The notes under the pieces were generated by a model, which did no database searches, was not told the DNA's origin, and saw only the letters and a list, made by a program, of their open reading frames with translations. From positions 1 through 64,000 of the forward strand of contig NZ_MLJO01000028.1 in NCBI RefSeq assembly GCF_001956915.1: a stretch of DNA of 64,000 bases, read 5' to 3'. Origin of the DNA: Intrasporangium flavum (GTDB lineage Bacteria; Actinomycetota; Actinomycetes; Actinomycetales; Dermatophilaceae). Positions 1 to 8,216 of the stretch are shown one piece after another. Every line of letters begins with the position of its first letter. The first letter of the stretch is position 1. Both the position numbers and the translations under genes were made by a program.

Positions 1-1
1 C

Positions 2-358
2 GGGGCCGGGGCCGGGGCCGCCCCGGGGTACCCCACCGGCTCCGTCCCCGACCGGCCCGTCGACCCGCTCCTCGGGCAGATCGGCGTCGCCCTCTTCTGG
101 GTGACCGTCGGGTGGTGGGTCTTCGTCCTGGTCCGGCTGCTCGGCTGGTTCACCCGGTACGGGCTCACCGACACCATCCTCATCCGCACCATCGACCGTG
201 GCGCCGAGGAGACCGTCGTGGCCGCCGTCCTGTCGGTGCTCGCGGCGCTGCTGCTGCTCCTCGGCCGCGGCCGGCGCGGTCGCGACCTGCTCGGGTGGGC
301 CTCGCTCGCCCTGGCGGTGGTCACGGTCGCGGTCGCCGTCTGGCGCGTCGTCCCCTGA
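2..358 (+). CDS. C-terminal part of a membrane protein (5' end outside window)
   Basis: The frame is open from base 2 to the TGA at 356-358, giving at least 118 residues with no upstream start visible, so the gene begins before the window. An in-frame GTG at 101 exists, but the residues before it continue as coding sequence. The first residues are a Gly-Ala run encoded by repeated GGGGCC, probably a linker. After it come hydrophobic stretches around VALFWVTVGWWVFVLVRLL, then AAVLSVLAALLLLL and a final LALAVVTVAVAV helix, so at least three membrane spans. I do not recognise a family. The stop codon lies inside a GACGCGTC palindrome (357-364). Confidence 0.7.
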   Translation, partial: GAGAGAAPGYPTGSVPDRPVDPLLGQIGVALFWVTVGWWVFVLVRLLGWFTRYGLTDTILIRTIDRGAEETVVAAVLSVLAALLLLLGRGRRGRDLLGWASLALAVVTVAVAVWRVVP

Positions 359-399
359 CGCGTCGGGGCGCCAGGGCGATTCGGGCACAAGGGGATCCG

Positions 400-1350
400 G
401 TGATCGGGGGCGATGAGGGCGAGGCGATCGCCGCGGCGTACGGGCTGGCACGACCGGGCGAGGCCGTGCGGCTCGTCGGCCCGGTGGCCCGCGGGCAGCT
501 GGGCCGCATCTGGCGACTCACGGCCGGCGAGCGGTCGTTCGCGGTCAAGGAGTGGTACGCCGGGCCGCGTCTCGAGGACGTCGGCCGCGACGCCGGCTTC
601 GTCGACGCCGCCCGCGCCATCGGCGTCCGCACGCCCGAGGTGCTGCGCACGACCGACGGGCGCGTCGCCGCCGAGGTCGACGGCACCGTGGTGCGCGTCT
701 TCGAGTGGGTCGACCTGCGCCCTCGCACCCGCTCGCTCGACCCGGCGGCGGTCGGGCGCACCGTCGCCCTGCTGCACCGGGCCGCCCGCGGCACCGACGA
801 GCCCGTCGACAACTGGTTCGCGACCGGGGCCGGCGAGCAGAGCTGGCGCGACCTCGCCCGACGCGTCTCCGAGGAGCAGGCGCCCTTCGCCGGGCAGCTG
901 CGCGCCCTCGTCGACGACCTCGTCGCCGTCGAGGCCGTCATCGAGCCGCACGAGGCACCCATCGTGTGCCACCGCGACCTGTGGGCCGACAACGTCCTCG
1001 CGACGGCCGGCGGCGAGGTGTGCGTCATCGACTTCGAGAACCTCGGTCCGGCCGACCCGAGCCAGGAGCTGGCCATGGTGCTGTTCGAGTTCGGCGACGA
1101 CGACCCCTCGCGCGCCCGCGCCCTGCACGAGGCCTACCGTGCCGCCGGCGGCCCCGGCCGCGTGACGCGTCGCGGCCACTTCTCGATGCTCGTGGCCGAG
1201 CAGGCCCACATCGGCCAGCTCGCGTGCTCGCGGTGGGTCGGGGCCGACGAGGGGCCCGAACGCGACCGGCTCGCCGACTGGTTCCTCGAGATCCCCGAGG
1301 ACCCGGTCACCCTCGCGCGGATCGACCGGGTCCTCGCCGCCGTCAGCTGA
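400..1350 (+). CDS. APH-fold phosphotransferase (aminoglycoside/choline kinase-like)
   Basis: This is a 316-residue protein if it starts at the GTG at 400; the same frame is open upstream but reads as low-complexity Arg-rich shadow sequence. It has the kinase-like APH fold: an N-terminal lobe with the ATP lysine in SFAVKEWYAG (about residue 50), the Brenner-type catalytic loop CHRDLWADNVL with Asp193 and Asn198, and the metal-binding DFE at 211-213. The family phosphorylates small molecules (aminoglycosides, homoserine, choline, sugars), and the substrate cannot be read from sequence. The 3' end overlaps the convergent secreted-protein gene by 8 bp. Confidence 0.8.
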   Translation: MIGGDEGEAIAAAYGLARPGEAVRLVGPVARGQLGRIWRLTAGERSFAVKEWYAGPRLEDVGRDAGFVDAARAIGVRTPEVLRTTDGRVAAEVDGTVVRVFEWVDLRPRTRSLDPAAVGRTVALLHRAARGTDEPVDNWFATGAGEQSWRDLARRVSEEQAPFAGQLRALVDDLVAVEAVIEPHEAPIVCHRDLWADNVLATAGGEVCVIDFENLGPADPSQELAMVLFEFGDDDPSRARALHEAYRAAGGPGRVTRRGHFSMLVAEQAHIGQLACSRWVGADEGPERDRLADWFLEIPEDPVTLARIDRVLAAVS

Positions 1351-3094
1351 TCGCCGTGGTGAGCGGGTGGCCGGCGTTCGTCAGGCTGCGCGCCGTGAAC
1401 CCGCCGCGGCCGTTGCCCGGGTAGAGCCAGAGCCGGCCGGCCGGGTCGAGGGCGAGCAGGTCGACCTTGCCGTCGCGGTCGAGGTCGCGCCCGGTCAGCA
1501 GCCTGGTCATCGACCCCCAGCCGGTGCCGACCCGCACGGGAGCGGCCAGACCGCCGTTGCCCCGACCCGGGTAGAACCACAGCGTGCCGTCGGGCCGCAC
1601 GACGTGCAGGTCGGCCAGGCCGTCGCCGTTCGCGTCGCCGAGGGTCACGATGTGCCGCGCCGAGCGGAAGGCGCTCGTGGCCACGACCTTGCCGGCGGCC
1701 AGGCCCTGCCGGCCCCGTCCGGCGTAGAAGACGAGCTCGCCGGTGGAGCGGCGCGCGAAGAGGTCGGCCGAGCGGTCGCCGGTGAAGTCGCCGCCGGCCA
1801 CGAGCAGGTTCATCGAGCCCCAGCCGCTGGCTCCGATCCGGACGCGGTCGCGAACGAACGGGTAGAGCCAGAGCGCTCCCCCGGAGTCACGAGCCAGGAG
1901 GTCGTCCCGGCCGTCGTCGTCGAGGTCACCGGCCAGGGAGACCATGCTCATCGACCGGGTCGGCAGGTAGGAGGTGCTCAGGGGGTCACCGAAGTAGAAG
2001 GAGCCGGGCCGGCCCTTGTTGAGCCACAGGTCGGGCGTCCAGCCCTGGTACTCGCCGAGGTCCCGGACCGCGTCGTTGCCCAGCAGGGACACGAGCGCCG
2101 GCACGCCGGGCACGACGAGCTTCGCCGACCAGAACGTCTGGGGAAGGTAGCCCGGGCTCGTGCACCGCGTCCGAGCCTGGAGCATCCGTCCGCGCTCCAT
2201 CGTGTGCACGTAGTGGTGCGGCCCGGTCTCGCCGTAGACGGCCGCGCCGTCGCGGTACCACTGGTGGTCGCACGTCAGCTCGGGGACGACGGTGGGGTCG
2301 CCCGGGTACCACGACGTCGGTCGGACCTCTGCGGCGAGCGTCTGGCCGGAGAGGCCGCTGCCGGTGATGGCGTAGGCCACCTGCACGACGCCCACCTGGG
2401 GCGTCGGTGTGGATGCCCACGTGCTGCCGGCTCCTGTGGAGGCCTGGTGCGACACCACGGCGACGGACAGCGTCTGGCCCTCGTCGGCCGCGGCCCGGGT
2501 GTGCACCCAGGGCGCCACCCCGGGCTCGGCGGGGATCGGCGTGCCCGACCGCGACCACTGGTAGGAGACCGTGACCGGGCCGAGCTCGGCGTCGAAGGTC
2601 GCAGGCAGCTGCGGCGAGTACCAGGCGAACCGGCGGGTGGCGTCGTCGTAGGTCAGGCCGCCGACGCGCCACCGCGTGGCCACGACGGGCACGCTGCTCT
2701 CGGTCTCGGTCGCCCCGTCCGGCGCGGTGGCGGTGACGCGCAAGGTGACCGTACGGCCGAACTTGGCGCGCCCGATGGGCGTCAGGGCTGCCTTGTCCGT
2801 GGTCGTCTTGCGACCCAGCTCGCCCGTCTCGTCCGACCACACGTAGGTGTAGGTCGTGCCGGACGGGGCGGCCGGCCCGGCGGTGACGATGCCGAAGGCG
2901 TCCGCGTCGAGCACCACGTGCAGCATGACCTTCGAGATCAGGTCGGCGGTTCCGGCAGCGTCTGCGGCCCTCGCAGCGGTCGCCGGTGCCGCGAGCGCGA
3001 ACGCGGCGGCCAGTGCTGCGGCGCGGCGCCACGGGACGCGTCGGTGCGCCCTCCGCAGCGGCTTCTGGGCACGGCGAGGCACGGACACGTTCAT
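1343..3094 (-). CDS. Secreted FG-GAP/VCBS repeat protein
   Basis: This 583-residue protein starts at the ATG at 3094, preceded by AGGGGAACC. The N-terminus has an Arg-rich n-region and a hydrophobic AAALAAAFALAAPATAARA signal ending in an Ala-x-Ala site, so it is exported. The middle holds Ig-like or bacterial-repeat segments (SYQWSRSGTPI, HQWYRDGAAV) of the kind seen in actinobacterial cell-wall proteins. The C-terminal third carries four FG-GAP-like repeats with calcium-type loops (DLDDDGRDDLL, DFTGDRSADLF, DANGDGLADLH, DLDRDGKVDLL), each followed by a W/F-Y-P/A-G strand, as in a beta-propeller. The role is probably extracellular binding; no catalytic domain is seen. Confidence 0.82.
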   Translation of the reverse strand: MNVSVPRRAQKPLRRAHRRVPWRRAAALAAAFALAAPATAARAADAAGTADLISKVMLHVVLDADAFGIVTAGPAAPSGTTYTYVWSDETGELGRKTTTDKAALTPIGRAKFGRTVTLRVTATAPDGATETESSVPVVATRWRVGGLTYDDATRRFAWYSPQLPATFDAELGPVTVSYQWSRSGTPIPAEPGVAPWVHTRAAADEGQTLSVAVVSHQASTGAGSTWASTPTPQVGVVQVAYAITGSGLSGQTLAAEVRPTSWYPGDPTVVPELTCDHQWYRDGAAVYGETGPHHYVHTMERGRMLQARTRCTSPGYLPQTFWSAKLVVPGVPALVSLLGNDAVRDLGEYQGWTPDLWLNKGRPGSFYFGDPLSTSYLPTRSMSMVSLAGDLDDDGRDDLLARDSGGALWLYPFVRDRVRIGASGWGSMNLLVAGGDFTGDRSADLFARRSTGELVFYAGRGRQGLAAGKVVATSAFRSARHIVTLGDANGDGLADLHVVRPDGTLWFYPGRGNGGLAAPVRVGTGWGSMTRLLTGRDLDRDGKVDLLALDPAGRLWLYPGNGRGGFTARSLTNAGHPLTTAIS

Positions 3095-3214
3095 GGTGGT
3101 TCCCCTGTCAGGCGAGCCGGGTTCGGCACCGGCTGCACGCACTCTAGGACCGCACCGCCGACAACGGGCCCCTACCGCCGGGTTTCTTCGAGCGCGGGGT
3201 GCGAGGATCGGGCC

Positions 3215-3670
3215 GTGGGGACGAGTGCGGGATCACGGACGGACGAGGCACAGCGGCGGCGCGACCTCGCGCTGCTGCGCAGGGTGCGCGACCGGATCGA
3301 CCGCGAGTACGCCCAGCCGCTCGACGTCGAGGCACTGGCCCGCGGCGTCAACGTGTCGGCGGGCCACCTGAGCCGGCAGTTCAAGGCGGCCTACGGCGAG
3401 TCGCCCTACCAGTACCTCATGACGCGTCGGATCGAGCGGGCCATGGCGCTGCTGCGCCGCGGCGACCTCAGCGTGACCGACGTGTGTTTCGAGGTCGGGT
3501 GCTCCTCGCTCGGTACGTTCAGCACCCGGTTCACCGAGCTCGTCGGGGTGCCGCCGAGCGTCTACCGGCAGGAGCAGGCGGGCGCCACGGACGGCTTCGT
3601 GCCCTGCGTGGCCAAACAGGTCACGCGACCGGTCAGGAATCGAGAAGCATCCGGCACCCCGCGCGCCTAG
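3215..3670 (+). CDS. AraC-family transcriptional regulator (short, DNA-binding domain only)
   Basis: The 151 residues from the GTG at 3215 consist almost only of the two helix-turn-helix motifs of an AraC/XylS DNA-binding domain: LDVEALARGVNVSAGHLSRQFK and VTDVCFEVGCSSLGTFSTRF, with the usual ending VGVPPSVYR. No effector-binding domain is present, as is common for short actinobacterial AraC proteins encoded beside a VOC enzyme. The next gene follows at once, and its -10 element overlaps this stop codon. It probably controls that VOC gene, which is inferred from linkage. Confidence 0.85.
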   Translation: MGTSAGSRTDEAQRRRDLALLRRVRDRIDREYAQPLDVEALARGVNVSAGHLSRQFKAAYGESPYQYLMTRRIERAMALLRRGDLSVTDVCFEVGCSSLGTFSTRFTELVGVPPSVYRQEQAGATDGFVPCVAKQVTRPVRNREASGTPRA

Positions 3671-3673
3671 CGT
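3668..3673 (+). promoter_or_regulatory. -10 element TAGCGT for a leaderless VOC transcript
   Basis: TAGCGT lies 7 nt before the ATG at 3681 and overlaps the TAG stop of the AraC gene. A TAnnnT box at this distance puts transcription start at or next to the ATG, the usual layout of actinobacterial leaderless mRNAs. The 16 nt from this box to the ATG are almost identical to those before the CDP-alcohol phosphatidyltransferase start at 22423. Confidence 0.5.
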
Positions 3674-3680
3674 GGGCGGC

Positions 3681-4091
3681 ATGGACCTCAGCATTCACTC
3701 CAGCTTCCTCCCCCAGGACGACCCCGACGCCGCCATCGCCTTCTACCGCGACGCCCTCGGCTTCGAGGTGCGCATGGACGTCGGCCACGCCGGCATGCGG
3801 TGGATCACCGTCGGCCCGCCCGGCCAGCCGGGCACGTCGGTCGTGCTCTACCCGCCGGAGGCGACGCCCGGGCTCACCGACGACGAGCGCCGCACCATCG
3901 GCGACATGATGGCCAAGGGCACCTACGGCTCGCTGCTGCTCGCGACGCCCGACCTCGACGAGACCTTCACGCGGATCGAGGCCACCGGAGCCGAGGTCGT
4001 GCAGGAGCCGACCGACCAGCCCTACGGCGTGCGCGACTCGGCGTTCCGCGACCCGGCGGGCAACCTCGTGCGCATCCAGGAACGACGCTGA
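3681..4091 (+). CDS. VOC (glyoxalase/dioxygenase-fold) family protein
   Basis: This 136-residue protein shows the paired beta-alpha-beta-beta-beta modules of the vicinal oxygen chelate fold. One starts at PDAAIAFYRDALGFEVRMDV, the other at DETFTRIEATGAEVVQEP and ends in FRDPAGNLVRI. Family members bind a metal and act as glyoxalases, dioxygenases or resistance proteins. I chose the ATG at 3681 over the GTG at 3672 because a -10-like TAGCGT sits at leaderless spacing. It is paired with the AraC gene upstream, and its stop overlaps the apparent CTG start of the next gene by 4 nt. Confidence 0.82.
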   Translation: MDLSIHSSFLPQDDPDAAIAFYRDALGFEVRMDVGHAGMRWITVGPPGQPGTSVVLYPPEATPGLTDDERRTIGDMMAKGTYGSLLLATPDLDETFTRIEATGAEVVQEPTDQPYGVRDSAFRDPAGNLVRIQERR

Positions 4092-4558
4092 GCGCGCCGG
4101 AGTCGGCCGCGCCCGCCCGCGACCGGGCCACGCGCGTCGCCGACACCCGTCACCGGCTCGAGCACGACATCGACCTGTGGGTCGCCACGGCCGACGCCGG
4201 TGGTGGCGTGCCGGGGCTCGTGCCGCTGTCCTTCGACTGGGACGGCACCGAGGTCATGGTCGTGACCCCGGTGGGCTCACCGTGCGGGCGCAACCTGCGC
4301 GAGACCGGTCGGGCACGACTGGGGATCGGCGAGTTCCGCGACGTCGTCATGGTCGACGCGTCGGCCCGCGAGGTGTCGACCGACGACGTGCCCGAGGAGC
4401 AGTGGCAGCACTACATCGAGCGCTGCGACTGGGACCCCCGCACCGAGCGGCCGGACTACGCGGTGTACTTCCTGCGCCCGGAGCGGATCCAGGCGTGGCG
4501 TGAGGCGAACGAGATCCCCGGCCGTACCGTGATGCGCGACGGCGCCTGGCTCACCTGA
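4088..4558 (+). CDS. Pyridoxamine 5'-phosphate oxidase-like FMN-binding protein (CTG start)
   Basis: This protein of about 156 residues has the split-barrel FMN-binding pattern: a helix RHRLEHDIDLWVATAD, then LVPLSFDWDGTEVMVVTPVGSPCGRNL, ARLGIGEFRDVVMVDASA and a final RPERIQAWREANE. Small proteins of this family bind FMN, F420 or haem and act as oxidases or reductases. There is no ATG, GTG or TTG before the conserved N-terminal helix; the first would be a GTG at 4207, which removes it. The only sensible start is the CTG at 4088, in a CTGA overlap with the stop of the VOC gene, so translation is probably coupled. Confidence 0.75.
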   Translation: MSAPESAAPARDRATRVADTRHRLEHDIDLWVATADAGGGVPGLVPLSFDWDGTEVMVVTPVGSPCGRNLRETGRARLGIGEFRDVVMVDASAREVSTDDVPEEQWQHYIERCDWDPRTERPDYAVYFLRPERIQAWREANEIPGRTVMRDGAWLT

Positions 4559-4565
4559 TGGTCCG

Positions 4566-4589
4566 GCCCGCCTGACGCGTCAGGCGGGC
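4566..4589. terminator. 24-bp perfect palindrome, likely bidirectional terminator
   Basis: Bases 4566-4577 and 4578-4589 are exact reverse complements (GCCCGCCTGACG and its complement), with GACGCGTC at the centre. The palindrome lies between two convergent genes and includes the stop codon of the siroheme synthase gene. As RNA it could form a GC-rich hairpin from either strand; there is no T-tract. Confidence 0.5.
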
Positions 4590-5809
4590 TCGTCGGTCCA
4601 GGCGGGCGCGAGGCGCACGACGTCGCCGACCACGACGACGGCGGGCGCCTCGATGCCGACCGCCTCGGCGCGGTCGGCGATCGTCGCGACCGTCCCGACG
4701 GTGACGCGCTGGTCGGGGGCGAACCCCCGCTCGACGACGGCGACCGGGCAGTCCGGCGAACGGCCATGCGTCGCAAGCAGATCCATGGTGCGCGGCAGGG
4801 TGGTGACGCCCATGAGCAGCACGAGCGTGTGGTCGCCACCGGTCGGCAGGGCGGGCACGTCGTCGTGGCCGGTGACGACGGTGAAGCCCCGCGCGACGCC
4901 CCGGTGGGTCACCGGGATGCCGGCGGCCGCGGGCACCGAGACCGCGGAGGTGACGCCGGGCACCACCTCGACGGGCACGCCGGCGGCCTCGCACGCGGCG
5001 CGCTCCTCGCCGCCGCGGCCGAGGACGTACGGGTCGCCGCCCTTGAGCCGGACCACGCCGAGGCCACGCTGGGCCTCCTCGACGAGCACGTCGTTGATCC
5101 GCGCCTGCGGCACCGGGTGGTGGCCGGGCGTCTTGCCGACGTCGATGACGCGCACCGACGCCGGGAGCCGGTCGACGACGCCGCGCGGGGCGAGCCGGTC
5201 GAGCACGACGACGTCGGCCGACGCCAGCAGCTCGTGGCCGCGGGCCGTGAGCAGGCCGTCGGCACCGGGGCCACCGCCGACCAGTGCGACCCAGCCGCGG
5301 CGTCCGTGCGTGCGGGTGCGGCGCAGGTCGAGCCGCCCGGTCGCGAGGGCCTGCTCGACGCCGTCGCGGACCGTGACGGCGAGGCCCGGGTCGCCGGCGG
5401 CGTAGGCCGCGATCGTGACGCGCCCGTCGGGCGTCGTGACGTCGGCCCGGGCCGTGACGCTGGCCGTCGTGCCCGCGGCGTCGGTGGCGTCGACGCACCA
5501 CACGCGCAGGGCCTCGGCGTCGGCGGCGACCTCGCGGTCGACGGACGGCTCCCCCGTGGCGGTGTGCACGAACCAGGCGCCGTCGAGGTCGGCCGGGCCG
5601 GCGTAGTCGCGCTCGACCCACTCGACGCGTCCGGTGGCCGCGAGGTCGCGCAGGTCCTCGCAGGCCCACGGCGCCACGACCCGCACGACCGCGCCCTCCT
5701 CGAGGAAGGAGCGGACGCGTCGGGCCGACACCGGGCCGCCGCCGACGGCGACGACGAGCCGGCCGGTGAGGTCGAGGACCACCGGCAGCGCGGACTTCAC
5801 GGATGCCAC
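4580..5809 (-). CDS. cysG: Siroheme synthase: precorrin-2 dehydrogenase plus uroporphyrinogen-III C-methyltransferase
   Basis: This 409-residue fusion makes siroheme precursors for sulfite reductase. The N-terminal part (about 1-150) is the NAD-dependent precorrin-2 dehydrogenase, with the Rossmann loop VVAVGGGPVSARRV. The C-terminal part (about 165-409) is the SAM-dependent methyltransferase, with VALVGGGPGADGLLT, RLKGGDPYVLGRGGEE and PGVTSAVSVPA. GTG at 5809 is chosen because GAGG lies 8 nt upstream. It is the last gene of the sulfate operon, 10 nt after cysN. It is shorter than E. coli CysG (457 residues). Confidence 0.9.
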   Translation of the reverse strand: MASVKSALPVVLDLTGRLVVAVGGGPVSARRVRSFLEEGAVVRVVAPWACEDLRDLAATGRVEWVERDYAGPADLDGAWFVHTATGEPSVDREVAADAEALRVWCVDATDAAGTTASVTARADVTTPDGRVTIAAYAAGDPGLAVTVRDGVEQALATGRLDLRRTRTHGRRGWVALVGGGPGADGLLTARGHELLASADVVVLDRLAPRGVVDRLPASVRVIDVGKTPGHHPVPQARINDVLVEEAQRGLGVVRLKGGDPYVLGRGGEERAACEAAGVPVEVVPGVTSAVSVPAAAGIPVTHRGVARGFTVVTGHDDVPALPTGGDHTLVLLMGVTTLPRTMDLLATHGRSPDCPVAVVERGFAPDQRVTVGTVATIADRAEAVGIEAPAVVVVGDVVRLAPAWTDEPA

Positions 5810-5819
5810 GGCGCGGGCC

Positions 5820-7199
5820 TCAGATGTCCCACTCCTCGTCGCCCTCCGGCGACGAGGGGGCCTCGGGTGCGGTGGGCAGCGTCGCTCCGACCATGCCCGC
5901 GGCGAGCGTACGGCCGTCGTGCGCGTCGATGAGCAGGAACGCCCCGCTGCGACGCGACACGGCGTACGGCTCGATCGGCAGTGGCTGCGACACACGGAGC
6001 GTCACGAGGCCGATGTCGTTGAGCGACAACGACTCTGCCGGCACGGCGTGCAGGTCGTCGAGGTCGAGGGCGCCGTCGATGGTGCGGACGGCGGTCTGGA
6101 CCGTGCGCGACCCGTGCTTGAGCAGCAGGCGCTGGCCGGGGCGCAGCGGCGCGTCGCCGAGCCAGCAGACGACCGACTCGACGTCCTGGGTGGGCTCGGG
6201 GGCGTCGGCCGCGGCGGCGATGACGTCGCCGCGCGAGATGTCGATCTCGTCGGCGAGGCGCAGGGTCACCGACTGCGGCGCGAAGGCCTCCTGCAGCGAC
6301 CGGTCGCCGAGGTCGATGCCGGTGACCGTCGTGCGGCGGCCCGACGGCAGTGCCACGACCTCGTCACCGACGCGCACGACGCCCGAGGCCACCTGACCGG
6401 CGTAGCCACGGTAGTCGCGGTGCTCGGCGTCCAGGGCCGCGCCCTGTGGGCGGATGACGAGCTGCACCGGGAGCCGGAACGACTCGTGCGCCGGGTCGTC
6501 CGAGGGCGGCAGCGCCTCGAGCAGCTCGAGCAGGCTGGGGCCGTCGTACCAGTCGGTGCGGGTCGAGCGGTCCACGACGTTGTCGCCGTCGAGCGCACTC
6601 ACCGGGACCGTCGTCACCTCCTCGACGCCGAGCTCGCGGGCCACGGCGCGCACCTGCGCGTCGACCCGCTCGTAGACCTTCTGGCTGAAGTCGACGAGGT
6701 CGATCTTGTTGACTGCGACGACGACGTGCGGCACCCGCAGCAGGGCCGTGACCGCCAGGTGCCGGCGCGTCTGCTCGAGGACACCCTTGCGCGCGTCGAC
6801 GAGCAGGACGACGACGTCGGCCGTCGAGCTGCCCGTGACCGTGTTGCGCGTGTACTGCACGTGGCCGGGACAGTCGGCGAGCACGAACGAGCGGCTCGCG
6901 GTGGCGAAGTAGCGGTAGGCGACGTCGATGGTGATGCCCTGCTCGCGCTCGGCGCGCAGGCCGTCGGTGAGGAGGGCGAGGTCGGCGGCGGTGAGGCCGC
7001 GGTCGCGGGACACGCGCTCGACGGCGGCGAGCTGGTCGGACAGCACCGACTTCGTGTCGTGCAGGAGGCGGCCGACGAGCGTCGACTTGCCGTCGTCGAC
7101 CGAGCCGGCCGTGGCGAGGCGCAGCAGCGTGCCGGCGGTGGCGGGTGCGGTGACGGGCGCCGAGGTGGCGGCCGCGGCGGGGGCGGTGGTGGTGGCCAT
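5820..7199 (-). CDS. cysN: Sulfate adenylyltransferase subunit 1 (GTPase)
   Basis: This 459-residue elongation-factor-like GTPase has the P-loop GSVDDGKSTL (about 32-41), DCPGH and NKIDLVD motifs, followed by EF-Tu-like beta-barrel domains. With CysD it makes adenosine 5'-phosphosulfate from sulfate and ATP, GTP hydrolysis driving the reaction. No CysC (APS kinase) domain follows the barrel, which agrees with the downstream use of APS rather than PAPS. The ATG directly abuts the cysD stop codon with no gap. Confidence 0.96.
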   Translation of the reverse strand: MATTTAPAAAATSAPVTAPATAGTLLRLATAGSVDDGKSTLVGRLLHDTKSVLSDQLAAVERVSRDRGLTAADLALLTDGLRAEREQGITIDVAYRYFATASRSFVLADCPGHVQYTRNTVTGSSTADVVVLLVDARKGVLEQTRRHLAVTALLRVPHVVVAVNKIDLVDFSQKVYERVDAQVRAVARELGVEEVTTVPVSALDGDNVVDRSTRTDWYDGPSLLELLEALPPSDDPAHESFRLPVQLVIRPQGAALDAEHRDYRGYAGQVASGVVRVGDEVVALPSGRRTTVTGIDLGDRSLQEAFAPQSVTLRLADEIDISRGDVIAAAADAPEPTQDVESVVCWLGDAPLRPGQRLLLKHGSRTVQTAVRTIDGALDLDDLHAVPAESLSLNDIGLVTLRVSQPLPIEPYAVSRRSGAFLLIDAHDGRTLAAGMVGATLPTAPEAPSSPEGDEEWDI

Positions 7200-8216
7200 T
7201 TAGAAGTAGCCCTCCTTCTTGCGGTCCTCCATGGCGGCCTCGGAGATCCGGTCGTCGGCGCGGGTGGCACCGCGCTCGGTCAGGGTCGAGGCGGCCACCT
7301 CGACGACGATCTCGGCGTTGGTGCGGGCGGGCGACTCGATGGCGCCGGTGCACGACATGTCGCCGACCGTCCGGTAGCGGACCAGGCGCGTCTCGACGGT
7401 CTCGTCCTCGCGCGGCTCGCTGTACGGGCCGACCGCGAGCCACATCCCGTCGCGGCGGAACACCTCGCGCTCGTGGGCGTAGTAGAGCGGCGCGAGCGGG
7501 ATGTCCTCGCGCTCGATGTAGCGCCAGATGTCGACCTCTGTCCAGTTGCTGATCGGGAAGATCCGCACGTGCTCGCCGGGGCGGTGCCGCGGGTTGAAGA
7601 GGTTCCACAGCTCGGGGCGCTGGTTCTTCGGGTCCCACTGGCCGAACTCGTCACGGAGGGAGACGATCCGCTCCTTGGCGCGGGCCTTCTCCTCGTCGCG
7701 CCGGCCGCCGCCGAAGACCCCGTCGAAGCGGTTGTCGTTGATGGCGTCGAGCAGCGGGAGCGTCTGGAGCGGGTTGCGGGTGCCGTCCGCGCGCTCGCGC
7801 AGCCGGCCGTCGTCGATGTAGTCCTGGACGCTCGCGACGACGAGGCGCAGCCCGAGCCGCTCGACCGTCTCGTCGCGGTAGTCGAGCACCTCGGGGAAGT
7901 TGTGGCCGGTGTCGACGTGCAGCACCGGGAACGGGATCGGCGCGGGCCAGAAGGCCTTGGCCGCGAGGTGCAGCATGACGACGGAGTCCTTGCCGCCTGA
8001 GAAGAGCAGCGCCGGGCGCTCGAGCTCGGCGGCCATCTCGCGGATGACGAGGATCGACTCGGCCTCGAGGGCGTCGAGCTGGCCGAGGCGGCGCGTCGAC
8101 GCGTCGGGCGCCTCAGGCGCGTCGATCGGGCCGGGCGCCGCGGCGTCGGGGGTGAGGGTCGTGTCGGTCACGGCGATGGCGTCCGTCCGGGAGGGGATCG
8201 TGTCGGTGGTCGTCAT
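7200..8216 (-). CDS. cysD: Sulfate adenylyltransferase subunit 2
   Basis: This 338-residue ATP pyrophosphatase-type subunit has the PP-loop LLFSGGKDSVVML and the conserved HVDTGHNFPEVL, GGGRRDEEKARAKER and IFPISNWTEVDIW blocks. It adenylylates sulfate together with CysN. The first 40 or so residues are a variable Thr/Asp/Ala tail containing a DAS triplet encoded by GACGCGTC. The ATG overlaps the cysH stop as ATGA (8213-8216), so translation is probably coupled. Confidence 0.95.
   Translation of the reverse strand: MTTTDTIPSRTDAIAVTDTTLTPDAAAPGPIDAPEAPDASTRRLGQLDALEAESILVIREMAAELERPALLFSGGKDSVVMLHLAAKAFWPAPIPFPVLHVDTGHNFPEVLDYRDETVERLGLRLVVASVQDYIDDGRLRERADGTRNPLQTLPLLDAINDNRFDGVFGGGRRDEEKARAKERIVSLRDEFGQWDPKNQRPELWNLFNPRHRPGEHVRIFPISNWTEVDIWRYIEREDIPLAPLYYAHEREVFRRDGMWLAVGPYSEPREDETVETRLVRYRTVGDMSCTGAIESPARTNAEIVVEVAASTLTERGATRADDRISEAAMEDRKKEGYF

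Noticed and set aside
1..24. GGGGCC tandem repeat at the window start as a repeat element
   Set aside because: It fits the coding frame of the first gene as a Gly-Ala linker and is too short to judge at the edge.
112..399. N-terminal extension of the APH-fold kinase frame
   Set aside because: It overlaps the membrane-protein gene in another frame and reads as an Arg/Pro/Gly shadow; the kinase domain needs only the sequence from GTG 400.
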